A stretch of 22,386 nt of DNA from Podila epigama (GCA_015679605.1 JAAAVE010000069.1:10707-33092); one strand, 5' to 3'. Shown: positions 1-9,830, counted from the stretch's first letter. Numbers and translations are program-made. Notes: generated by a model from the letters alone, not told the origin.

Positions 1-519
1 ATTCTTGCCAGTCAATTTATATTCCCCTTCCCCCAACGATTCACTCATCCATGCTACATGTTCAGATTTAGAAACTTGCAAACATGAAAAGGTGACAACA
101 AAAAAAAAAGGTCATGATAGCTTATTCATTCAAGGGTCCAGCATGAATCGCATAAAATGTTCCTAATAGAACTCCTGGATACCTATCCCCTTACTTGCTG
201 AGAGAATGTGAGAGAAGGGGATAGAAAGTGTAGGAGAAAAAGTAGAAAGAAACAAAGGACAAAGAACCATCTTCCAGGAGACGATGGGATGGGTCGTTCA
301 GTCACGCCAAATGCACCGAATGGTGCGTTCATAAAAAGAACAGAGGGCCAGAAGGCAGCATAGAAAAGGTCCAAGTAAGCTTGGTAACGGAGGCTGAATG
401 TGATAATAATAATAATAACACATCTTTCACGACCAAGATAAAATGCGAGTTCTATTGAATATTCTTACAGATGACAGGACAAAAAAAAACTGTGTAGACC
501 AACTCCTAATTTTTTTTTT
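1..519. other. 3' flank of the DnaJ gene, no gene seen
   Basis: No convincing coding region. On the minus strand this is the 3' UTR and downstream spacer of the DnaJ chaperone gene. It holds an A/T-run just after the stop codon (511-521), another A-run near 481-489 and a short ATA/AAT repeat at about 401-418. The 63-codon minus-strand frame at 183-374 is hydrophobic and matches nothing I know. I see no canonical AATAAA for the DnaJ transcript here. Confidence 0.5.
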
Positions 520-2307
520 TTACTGTTGTGCGCACTGCACGCCAGGGTGACCACCCTCATCATCATCGTCACCGCCCATGTGGCCCTGCTCAGCTCTGGC
601 CTTCTGGCGAGGATCCATCTCCGTCAACACAACCTCCTCAACGTGGGCACCCTTGGGGATAGCAGGGAGAGCGGCAGGAGTGGGAAGAATGCTCCGGAGC
701 TGCTCAATAACGCTGATCTCGGCCCAGTTGGAGGTGGGGAACTCAATCTCGAATTGAATGTACAAGTTACCAAAGTCATGGTGTCTCTCAGTGGGCATAC
801 CCTGGCCCATCACAGCCTTCAACTCGCCTGGAAAGATAAAAAAAGCACATGAAAATAAAAGATTAGTTCATCTTGCCCTAGTCCTACTTGTAGTTACACA
901 TTCCAACTCCAAGCTATAATAGCAATAGACACAAGAGTACAAGAGTCAAAACAAGATAACGTACCAGGCTTGATCACCTCACCGGGAAGGATGTCAACAA
1001 TGAGGACACGGTCATCCAAGTGGGGAACGTGAATCTTGCCACCAGCCAAAGCAGTGACGAGGTCGATCTTGGCATCGTAAAAGAGATCGTCGCCGTTGCG
1101 CTTGAAGCGATCATGCTCACGCTGCTCCAAAACAATGACAACATCGCCAGGAACAATACCGGGAGCCTGGTCACCCTCGCCGCTGAAGACAATCTTGCGT
1201 CCATCCTTCATACCGCGCTCAATGAAGACCTCGAGGACCTTGCGGACCTGAGTGACCTTGCGAGCATTGCAGTGCTTGCACTTGTCCTTGGCGTTGATGA
1301 TCTCTCCCTCACCACGGCAGTCACCGCAAGGCTGCTGGATCTGCTGCATCATAGGGCCCATCTGTCTGAGCATCACACGGTAACCCTGACCGTGGCAGGT
1401 GGTGCAGGTCTTGACAGCGCCCTCCTTGCCTCCCTTGCCCTCGCACTTTTCGCAAATGACATTCTTCTGGAGAGCGAGCTTGGTAGTCTTGCCCTTGTAG
1501 AGATCCTCCAAAGAGACCTTCAATCCGTGGGCAACATCCTTGCCACGGCGAGGGCCCGAAGGGCGACCTCCACGTCCGCCACCGCCACCGCCGCCAAAGA
1601 AGTGAGAGAAGAGATCTTCAGGAGAAAGACCGCCCATTCCGCCGCCAGGACCACCCTCGCCTGAGAGACCAGCCTCACCGTACTGGTCATAAACCTGACG
1701 CTTTTGGGAGTCAGAGAGGATATCGTATGCGTGGCTGATTTCCTGGAACTTTTCTGAAGTGGCACCTCCAGTCTAACAAACGTATCGTTTTTTTTGACGA
1801 CAAAAAGTAGAAAAAGGTTCAGGTCAGACTCTGTTTAAACAATCCTTTGTTTGAGTTTGGTGAAGTAGGGGTTTTGACAAAACACAGGGGAAACACAAAA
1901 AAAAAATAGGTCGGACAGGGCATAAACCGATCGCAATCGAAGTAATCGAAAAAAGAGGGGGGGAGGAGGAGGAGGCGGCAGAAGTTGCGGAGGGGGCGGA
2001 TTCGCCACACAGACAATAGGGCAACGGCTCAACTCAGCTGAGATTTTTTTTTTTTATCTTTGTTTTCCATCAAGTTCTTTTCAGGTCCATGACCAAGAAG
2101 AATGCAAAAATATATGTAACGGATGACAGCATGTGTTCAATCTGACCATCCCCTACAAGTGTGGGGGAAGGATGAGTCCTATTATAACGGACATACCTTG
2201 TCAGGATGGTACTTGAGTGCCAACTTTCTGTAGGCCTTCTTAAGCTCGGAATCAGAGCAAGTGGGATCAACCTCGAGGGCTTCGTAGAGCTTGGTTTCCT
2301 TGACCAT
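520..2307 (-). CDS. YDJ1: Class A (type I) DnaJ/Hsp40 co-chaperone, Ydj1-like, 3 exons
   Basis: Co-chaperone that stimulates Hsp70 ATPase and delivers clients, acting in the cytosol and on ER/mitochondrial membranes. Exons read as 2307-2197, 1772-965 and 827-520, giving 1227 nt and 408 aa, close to yeast Ydj1. Domain order: J domain (about residues 1-68, HPD at 34-36), Gly-rich linker (75-112), and a zinc-binding domain with four CxxC pairs (144/147, 160/163, 186/189, 202/205). The first three pairs are CxxCxGxG; the last is degenerate (CKHCNARK). The C-terminal client-binding domains follow. The protein ends Cys-Ala-Gln-Gln, a CaaX box of the farnesylated type, as in Ydj1. Intron 1 (1773-2196, 424 nt) is long for this window; intron 2 (828-964) is 137 nt. 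Both are GT-AG and keep frame. The start is the ATG at 2307, followed by the family-typical MVKETKLY. It is divergent from UTP6. Confidence 0.95.
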
Positions 2308-2690
2308 TATGAGATATGTAAATGTGAGATGAGGAGGGGGATGGAGGGGATGCTACAGGAAAGGAGTGGAGAGGAGTGGAGAAAGGATGCAATGAAAGAA
2401 AAAAAAAATAAAAAAAATAAAAAAGTCGGTTGATGAAAACTTCCAGGTGGAGAGATGATGTGCTTTTTTTTTGGAAGCTGGGCTGGCTGTTCCTGGGCAA
2501 TCAATCCGTTGTCATGTGATAGCAGTCACAATGTTTTGTTCTCTCAAAAAAAAAAAAGAAAAAAAAAAACAAGCTCTTTTTTGACAGCTGAAACGTCAAC
2601 AAAACACTTATTCATTGACCCCAATCCTCCTCAAGGACACGGCCATTCACACCATCATATTCTTCATATTCTTGCTGACATTTCGCAACC
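2308..2690. promoter_or_regulatory. Shared divergent promoter between the DnaJ gene and UTP6
   Basis: This 383 bp lies between two start codons facing away from each other, so both promoters must lie here unless leaders extend further. It holds an A-rich tract at 2399-2424, a T-run at 2464-2472, an A-rich tract at 2546-2569, and CA/TC-rich sequence just before the UTP6 ATG that looks like a leader. The DnaJ-proximal part is CT-rich on the transcribed strand. I found no perfect heat-shock element; the closest is GAA-3 nt-TTC near 2436, which has the wrong spacing. The assignment rests on position only. Confidence 0.5.
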
Positions 2691-5132
2691 ATGGCTGATA
2701 CTGTCCGCTTCTTCATGGAGGAGATGCTGCCGGAGATGAGGGATCTCGAGCAAAAGGGCATCTTTTCCAAGGTTCGTTCGTTTGGACACTTTATTCTCTT
2801 TCGTCGTCCAGCCCTTCAATATGCACATCAGGAGGTGTCAATCTAACATCCATAATCTTTTTCATACGATATCATTCTTTCAAGGTGGAGATCAATTCTA
2901 TTATCAAAAAGAGGGAAAAGTTTGAGTATGCCCTCAAGCGCAGAATCTCCAAGAAGGCTGATTTTCTTCGCTACATCGAATACGAAATGAACCTGGAGAC
3001 TCTGCGGAAGAAGAGGCGTGCGCGCATGGTATCGGATACAAAGGTCACCATCTCGGATTATGCAGGACCTCGTCGTATCAACTTTATCTACAAGAGGTGC
3101 CTGAAAAAGTTCCATGGCGACATGTCGATCTGGTTGCAATACATCAACTACGTCAAAAGCACAGGAGCAAGCAGAACTCTTGGCAAGATCTTTGCCGAGG
3201 CTATTCAGCTTCACCCCATGAATGAAAAGTTGTGGATCCTTGCCGCCTCTTGGGAGTGGGAGCAGAACGCCAACATTGTTGCTGCCCGAGGTAATGACAA
3301 GATGGATTGTCTTTGAGGTTGTAGTTTATAAGACACCACGAGGATGATGCTGACCCAAGTCCACCCCCCTTTTTTTGTAATGACTTTTAGTTCTTTTGCA
3401 ACGTGCCCTTCGTTTGAATACCACTACACAGAGTCTTTGGCATGAATACTTCCGTCTGGAGCTCGTTTACATTGCCAAGATTTTGGCCCGTCGTGAGATT
3501 CTTGGAATTGATGCAGTGCCCCAGGAAGAGGAAGAGGATGAGGAAATGGATTCCGACAACATGATCAAGCTCCCTACAGTCACCGGCGAGGAGTTTTCAC
3601 CTGTTACCAACGATGACGACAAGAAGGAAGCTGAACTGGTGAAAGGCAAAAAGAATAAAAAGGGCAAGAAGGAGAAGGTGGATGAAAAGATGACAGAGGA
3701 GAAGGCTGAGAAGCTCAAGACTGAATCGAACCCAGTGCTCAGAGGAGAGGTCGCCATGGTTGTGTACCACAGCGGTATCAAGGAGATCCCGGATTCACTC
3801 TCTTTCCGCAAAGGATTTCTGGACATTGCCCACTCCTTCATCAGACCAAAGCCCCTGAAGGAAGACTCGATCCAGATCATTTACGACTCTATCGCCAGGG
3901 ATTTCCAAGATTTGCCAGAGGCAAAGGTGTTGGTCGCTCGTCGGGCCATTGATGCCTTCAAGGTGGATGAGGAAGGATATGCAGTCAGCCTTGCTGAGAC
4001 CGTTAAAGAATTTTGGGCTATCTGCCAGAACGAAAACACGAGGGAGTGGGAGTTGTTTGTTGAGAACATGCAAATGGAGCATCAAAAAACTAATGAAGAG
4101 AACCTTGTAAGTTGCAATGGAATGCAAGTTTCTCTTCGTTTTTCGAGCTATGAAGATCCTGTTACTGACCTTAACCAATGTCTTCATTTCACCTTTAGAA
4201 ACTCTTTTTTGAGAAAACGATTGACCGAATCTTTTCAACAGCGGCCAAGAAAAAGGTACATTCGGAAAAGTTATACCAGCTTCAAGTAGACTGGGTCGTT
4301 GCCAACTCAACATCCACCATTGATGAGGTCGCAAAGAAGGCCCTTGCAATTCTGGACCGTGCCGTGGCAGACCACCCGGAGTCAAGGGCACTTTTGCTTC
4401 AACAGATTCGCCTACTGAAGAAACAGTCCAGGGAAGAGCAGGTTGCCCGCTTGCCACTGATTTTTGCCCGTGCCCTGCAGTCACATGTTGAGTGTTTTGA
4501 TGTATGGGAAGAGTATGTCTCCTTCTTGCACGCAAGCTATAGAGAGGAGGACATGACGAAGGAGCAGGTCGAGGAGGCCTTTTTGGAGGCTATCCGTGTG
4601 ACTACGACGATGCTGCCTGACGTTACAGAAGAGAGAGCCGAGATTGGTCAGATCAAGGACAGTGTGGGCGTATGGTTTTTGGGTTGGATGAATGAGGTCG
4701 AGGGCATTAAAGGTGTCCGTCGCATGTACCACAGTCTTATGCTCAAGAGCTTGCCTGATGTGCCATTTTTCATGGCCTGTATCAAGTTTGAAAAGCAGAA
4801 CAGTGAAAAGGACCCAGAGACTACACGGAAAAACATTGTCATGCTTTATGACAAGGCCATCCACGCCGATGAGAAACGCGAAGGTAAGAATGCCGGCTTT
4901 TTTTTTTTTTTGGTTTTGTTGTTGGTTTGTGCATAGCAGTCTTGATTGACAACCATTCGCTTCTTCGTATTTTATAGATACATACCTCTCTTTCTTGAAT
5001 TATCTGAACGAGACTGGACAGATTGAGGAGGCCAACAAGGTGCTGTGGAGAGCAAGCAAGGCGGTAGAGGACAACGACACTTTCTCACAACGATACCGTG
5101 AAATGCTTGAGCGGGGGTGGAACAAGCCCTAG
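2691..5132 (+). CDS. UTP6: U3 snoRNA-associated protein 6 (UTP6), SSU processome subunit, 5 exons
   Basis: Nucleolar protein of the UtpB module of the small-subunit processome, needed for 18S pre-rRNA maturation. Exons read as 2691-2771, 2885-3290, 3391-4106, 4199-4883 and 4978-5132, giving 2043 nt and 680 aa. The introns are 113, 100, 92 and 94 nt, all GT-AG, and the first has a CTAAC branch-like site. The N-terminal ~85 residues match the conserved UTP6 head (MADTVRFFMEEMLPEM..., then a Lys/Arg-rich segment). HAT-type helical repeats follow (for example IWLQYINYVK and LWHEYFRLEL) and continue to the C-terminus. An insert of about 70 residues (206-275) is first acidic, then Lys-rich, and separates two repeat blocks, making the protein longer than human (~597 aa) or yeast (~440 aa) Utp6. 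The ATG at 2691 is the only start giving the family N-terminus. Confidence 0.93.
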
Positions 5133-8100
5133 ATAGACCTCGACACGGACATGGATGTTGATACCGTCATACATGTCTTTCATACACACATTCTACTTTC
5201 ATCAAGCATTATAAAAATACAAGAAACTCGCATGTAATCACTCAGAACGTCCTGCTGCTCAATGCGTCAGCAACTGGTTCACAATTGCAGTTTTTTCGTG
5301 CTTTGCGTTAACTATTTTACGTATACACCTTTATCATTCTTACCACATTTGCCACATTAAACTTCCTTTGTTCCTTCCATCCTAACCACGCGAGTATAAG
5401 TCACCAATGGCAACCAGGGGATGACAATTGAAAGCTGGAGGCTCGGCGGCGCTCGCTGAAAAATAAAAAATTATTTGCGGACACCGAAAACATGTGGCAA
5501 CAAACCCAAAAACTTAATCCCCCCACGTCAAAACGCCGAATAAAAATAAAAGCTACAATACTTTGACTCATCCATTGAGCATCCTCACTGCAGGTGCGAT
5601 AGCAGGCACCATGGAGGCTATCGTAGTGTACCTGATAGAGTATGTTAAAACCTGGCTGCAGCTTCAAAATAGTGCCAATGCTACTTCACGAAAATGAGGC
5701 ATTGTAAGAATCACTCTCCCTCAAATTTAAGCACGTTGCTCATTGGCACCGTCTACGTTAGTTTTAGCACAAGAGGTGCGTTGCGTTTGCACATGATTTT
5801 TTTAAGGTAGCAAGGGTCGCATGTCTTTGCCTGATGTTGAGTGATGAACTCTTGAGCGTACGGATGAACTCACTGTTGTTCGTGGTTGCCCACTGGCGAG
5901 AGGAAAAAAAAACAGGGGTTCATGGGTATGTATCTCGGAGAGTGCTAAATGTACGTACTTTTCAAGGCACACCGACGTGGGACAGAGTCTGTATAGCAAA
6001 AAGCATAAAAATACAAAATAAAAAGTGGAGATTGAAAAAAAAAATGAATCCTTGAATTGTTCATGATTTTAATGTACATGTACGGTACATCCAGAGGCCA
6101 CAGGATGCAAGAGTCATGCTGACATGACTATGGTGACACTACATTCCGATTTTTGACCTGTTGCCTGCATGGACGGACAAATCTTTTATAAAAGTTCAAG
6201 GGTCCGATCGACGTGCTCACTACAACGGTCGGGACACAAGGTATCACAACCAGTGACAGTTATTGGTACGCCTAGGGCAAGAGAACTGTTCTTTGCATTC
6301 GACCAACGCAAGGACTTGCATAAGGACTTTCACGGAAAGACAGCAAACACTCACAATGTCGTTGGCAAAGGAAGAATAGCGGGTTTCCGCATTTAGCAGC
6401 AGTTAGAGGGGTGCTGAGCAGCTAAAATCGATCATATCTTCAAAGCGGGAATGTGGACTGGCATGACAGAGGGCGTCCTGGTGACCACTCTAAGAATCAA
6501 ACAAATGTCTTTTAGTGGTTATGGATTGAGTATTAGTGACGAGATGGATAGGCTAGGATGCCAAGTCTTATCGGAGTTTTCCCAGCGCCATTGGGTATCC
6601 GAGTTTTTTAGTGTCCGTGCTGTCAAGGGCCCCTTCCCAAATTTCTTGATTAGCACTGGTTCCAAAAGGAAACTCATCGTCATTGGATGGATAAACTAAG
6701 TTGAATAAAACTCATCCATGATGGAAACTTGTCGAACCCCAAAATACCATGGTGCTATTCAGTAATGATCCTTGCAGTGTATTGACCGAATAAGACTGCG
6801 GCGTGTTTGCATGCGTTGCTTGCTTGCATGCTTTGTGATTCGTCATAGGTGTAGAGCCGATCATTCGAGCACAAAGGATTTTTTGGAGGCATGTACAGAG
6901 ATGTTCTTCCGGTGATGGCCAGGCCTTGGTGCCAATGGTGCCATGCGATTTGGTGTGTTCTCGTGGATGAGTGACTTTGCCAAGACTCGATAGAGCTCTG
7001 GCTCACATGTGCCCGCAGCATTTTACCGTTGCAATTAGGGACTGTGGCCGGAAGAGGAGAGAGAGAGAGGGGGGGGGGTGACAGTGTATAGGACGATGCC
7101 ATTGGTGTCGTGGATAGTGTCTGGGACGTGTTGCAATATGAAGGTGTCCGCAGTCTCTGGCGGGGGCTGGGGGGCGACGCTTTATCTGGCGCGACTAACG
7201 GTAAGGTTCACGATCCAGTGATCCAATGTGAACAGCCCCATGTAGCATTGACTGCAAGGTGTCAGTTAGGATGGAGGCGTCAATGAGATCAAAGGACAGG
7301 TGCTCGAGGCGAGAGAGCTGGGACAAAAAAAAATGTGGGATATTTTAGAGTGTGTCCATGTCTATCTGTGTCTGGGCCTGTTGAGTGGCGTGGGGGTGGT
7401 CGAGTGCCTGCATCTGTTATCTCTTGCCAAACTCCGGTCGACCATTGTTTCCCAGGCAAGCAAGGTGACACAAGGAACTCATTTTTTCTTTTGACTTCTC
7501 TCTCTCTGTGTGTGTGTGTGTGTGTGTTTGTGTGCCGTCCAGTCTGTCAGTCTACCTGCCTGGCCATTGTTGTCCACTTGCATGCTCCCCAATCTCCCGC
7601 GTACTGCATTGTCTTGTCTGCACCGGACTAAATTTGCGGAAAACATGAATGAAAATTTTTTTTCAGGTGTCTGGAGGGGGATTATTGTGTTCACCGTTTT
7701 TGAGCAAGGTCTAATTTTTGTGATGTGCTGTAGTGTGTGCTTATCCATACTCGGAACGATGCGCACACCCCTCCATCTCTCTCTCTCTTTTTTTTTTAGT
7801 ATTCTGACCCGTGTCCCTTTCATCTCATTCTTTTGCATGATGTGGATGAATATGAATACTGTGAATACTATGATCCATGAAGCAAAACTGGTGGACAACA
7901 TCATCACATTCTCCTTTCATTCATCCTATCAATACATGCGAACGGTTGCAATTGCATCGAGACGAGCTTGTGTACATGAACAGTAGGGTGTGGAGTAGGG
8001 ATGGCTCAAAATGAAAGACGTGTGTTTACAATTGACCTTTGTTTTACCCACGCGAGTTCTTTGTGCTTCATTGTCAAAAGAAGACCATTGGAGAACAAAT

Positions 8101-8179
8101 AGCTGTTTGAAAGAAACAAGTTCAGCCGACAAACAAGCGAAAAAGAGATTATTAGGGTTCATCTGAAAAGGAGAGACAC
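5133..8179. other. Long gene-poor spacer downstream of UTP6
   Basis: About 3 kb with no recognisable protein or RNA gene. The left end (5133-5400) is the UTP6 3' UTR region. The rest holds only short open frames (28-140 codons) that match no family I know and mostly run through low-complexity sequence. Local structure includes a perfect 7-bp inverted repeat with 4-nt loop at 6112-6129, a GTACATGTAC palindrome near 6074, a GTTCAC/GTGAAC inverted repeat at 7206-7233 enclosing a GATCCA direct repeat, an AG/G-rich run at 7054-7078, and a TC/TG microsatellite at 7497-7527. A regulatory region, an unrecognised non-coding RNA or decayed sequence are all possible. Confidence 0.5.
7497..7527. repeat. 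TC then TG dinucleotide microsatellite
   Basis: About five TC units (7497-7507) run directly into about ten TG units (7507-7527). A second TC-rich run with a T-tract lies at about 7776-7797. These repeats keep several short frames open in this area, which is one reason I do not call genes here. Confidence 0.9.
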
Positions 8180-8199
8180 TTTTTTTTTTTTTTTTTTTT
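8180..8199. repeat. T20 homopolymer
   Basis: Uninterrupted run of 20 T on the plus strand, followed by GCGGCC and an A-rich patch. It sits just upstream of the pyrimidine-rich block taken as the SPE2 promoter/leader start, and could be a nucleosome-excluding tract. Its length is prone to sequencing error. Confidence 0.85.
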
Positions 8200-9702
8200 G
8201 CGGCCATTTAAAAAGGGAAGAAATCTCAATTTTTTATTTTTTTCCACTTCAACAACATCACTTTTTCCCCCCCTCCCCCATCTTCCCCCGGATTTCATAT
8301 TCAAGTTGATCCAATCCAGCATCACCATACTTTGCTTCTAATAGCAACAAACCCTCCCAACAAACCCCCTCTTCAGAAAAAATCGACAAAAGCACTCTAG
8401 TTGTAAGTCTACCCATCATTGATTGGTTGGATCTCGCACCTTTATGTTTTGCCATTTTGCTTCTTCAGTTTTTCACAGTCTGCTTGAACATGAGCTTGTT
8501 CAAACTTCTGGTGTCTGATCAAGTCCATGATCTGATTGATGAAGGACTGACAGAGATCGGATGAGGAGAAAGAAATAGTCTTTTATGACCTTAGCTTGAT
8601 CCTCAATGTCGTGAATTCACTTTTCATCACGACTCCCAATGGGCAGTGCTCCGATCTCTCGCTTTGTTTACGTTTTATTTCTTTTTTCTTTTTTTTTTCT
8701 GACTCGAACTCGCGAGTGAAGGTTGGCTCAGCTAAAAAAAATCTAACATCTATCCCTCCAATCTCTCCTCCATAGGCTTTACCTTTTTTTTCTCCAAGCT
8801 TTCAAACTTTTCAAAATTCCGTTTTTGATCATCCAGCGTTCCCCACTTGCTATGCATCCAGGTCCTGACCTCACCTGCACCGTCCAATTCACTCCAGAGC
8901 TTCCTTTCGTTCCCATCCCTTGCTGCCGATAGCATCGCTACTCCCACTTGCTTTTGAACTATTTTTTTTCTTTTCTTTTTTTTTTACCCTTGTTTTTTTT
9001 TAAAACCTATCATCCTCAAACTTACAAAAAAGCATAAAAAAAAACACACGAGCTACTTGTTTGCGATCTTTAGCATTCAATAGTTTATCCACTACCCACA
9101 GCCTTCCTCAAACTCACCCTACTCCCCCAACACCACAGCTAACCCAGCTTTTGGCCTGTCAAGTCGGATAAAAGGTAAATCAATATGAGAAAAGATCAAT
9201 GTGGTGACTGACATGAATCAACAGCAACACAACACCTGAAGGACATCGACAACACAATGAACGAACGCGATCAAGCGTGTTTTTTATCAAGTTTTATTTT
9301 TTGCAATGACAGTCTACCTGGACTTTGTGGCAATGGACAAAAATACGAGGACAAAATAGAACTGGACGGAACAAGGTGGAAGAGAGAAGATCAGATGGAA
9401 ATCAAAGGACAACTGGCAAGGTGGAAAATGGAAAATAACAAAAATGGCTAGTCAATCAATCCATCTTCCCTCCCTCCCCCTTTTTTTTGTTTTTATCAAT
9501 CAACTTTTTTTGGGTGAATGTGGAGCAAGATAATCCGTACTTTCCTTTGCACGCGACATGTCGACAAAACAGCAAGATGACATAACCTTCAGTCCTATAC
9601 TGCACTGCTAGCAACGGCTGGCACATGTTGACAAACCCCAAATTATACCATACCATATCATATCATATAGCATAGCAAAGCATTATAACTAACCTGTTTT
9701 CT
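8200..9702 (+). promoter_or_regulatory. Probable SPE2 promoter and long 5' leader
   Basis: The stretch is pyrimidine- and CA-rich on the plus strand, as fungal promoters and leaders often are. A T-rich then C-rich block (8229-8290) is followed by a CA-rich segment that would suit a transcription start near 8240-8300. Candidate splice donors are GTAAGT at 8403 and GTAAAT at 9175. Candidate acceptors are TTCTTCAG at 8461-8468 and CCATAG at 9727-9732, the latter preceded by AACTAAC and a T-rich tract. A 64-codon frame with an ATG at 9257 matches nothing known and may be an upstream ORF or lie inside an intron. I infer leader function from composition and position; no transcript evidence is available. 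Confidence 0.35.
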
Positions 9703-9726
9703 TTATGGGTTACCATCACTATCAAT
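9703..9726 (+). promoter_or_regulatory. Upstream ORF 1 of SPE2 (7 codons)
   Basis: ATG at 9703, encoding MGYHHYQ and ending TGA at 9724-9726. Its last bases overlap the ATG of the next uORF (ATGA). The -3 base is T and the +4 base G, a weak-to-moderate initiation context that would allow leaky scanning. S-adenosylmethionine decarboxylase mRNAs of mammals (a 6-codon uORF) and plants (a tiny uORF overlapping a longer one) are known to use short polyamine-sensing uORFs. That this one works the same way is inference. It would be absent if the candidate acceptor at 9732 is used. Confidence 0.4.
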
Positions 9727-9830
9727 GACCATAGGACTTTACATTCCAAAAAGCTACCTGCCCATCATTTCGTCAGAAACCCAGCCTCCACAGCCCTTCG
9801 TGTTCGTGCATCCCTTGCGAAAGCCTCCCT
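9723..9830 (+). promoter_or_regulatory. Upstream ORF 2 of SPE2 (35 codons)
   Basis: ATG at 9723, stop TAA at 9828-9830, 43 nt before the SPE2 start. The peptide begins MTIGLYIPKS and ends HPLRKPP; it is Pro-rich toward the end and finishes with a basic-Pro-Pro tail just before the stop. From memory, the plant S-adenosylmethionine decarboxylase uORF peptide also ends in a short basic-Pro-Ser tail, where its polyamine-dependent arrest acts. With only three or four similar residues this could be chance. It lies in a different frame from SPE2, so it cannot be an N-terminal extension. Confidence 0.4.

Noticed and set aside
1020-1664. 214-codon plus-strand open frame opposite the DnaJ gene
   Set aside because: It is the antisense shadow of exon 2 of a clearly identified gene; its Leu/Ala-rich, low-information sequence reflects codon bias on the other strand.
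2328-2333. GATGAG, core of the yeast PAC motif for ribosome-biogenesis genes, in the UTP6/DnaJ spacer
   Set aside because: A single 6-mer located next to the DnaJ ATG and 358 bp from UTP6; too short and badly placed to claim.
2430-2450. Possible heat-shock element in the DnaJ promoter
   Set aside because: GAA and TTC are separated by 3 nt rather than 2, and there is no third pentamer; no perfect element found in 2308-2690.
3467-4535. Long minus-strand frames opposite UTP6 (137 and 246 codons)
   Set aside because: They lie across UTP6 exons and introns and match no family; antisense shadows.
5841-5847. GTGATGA resembling snoRNA box C
   Set aside because: No box D (CTGA) at a suitable distance and no terminal stem.
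6169-6699. Two consecutive plus-strand frames (75 and 82 codons) that might be one degraded gene
   Set aside because: No recognisable motif in either, stops between them, and no splice sites that join them convincingly.
7335-7986. Plus- and minus-strand frames of 98-158 codons
   Set aside because: Kept open by the TC/TG microsatellite and T-runs; Cys-Val repeats from TG units; no family resemblance.
8698-8730. tRNA-like B-box (GAGTTCGAGTC on the minus strand)
   Set aside because: The surrounding bases do not form the T-stem or acceptor stem and no A-box or anticodon arm fits; the area is instead a short CTCGCGAG palindrome.
8750-8947. 65-codon minus-strand frame rich in Glu and Lys
   Set aside because: The composition follows from the pyrimidine-rich plus strand of the presumed SPE2 leader; no homologue recognised and no supporting splice sites.
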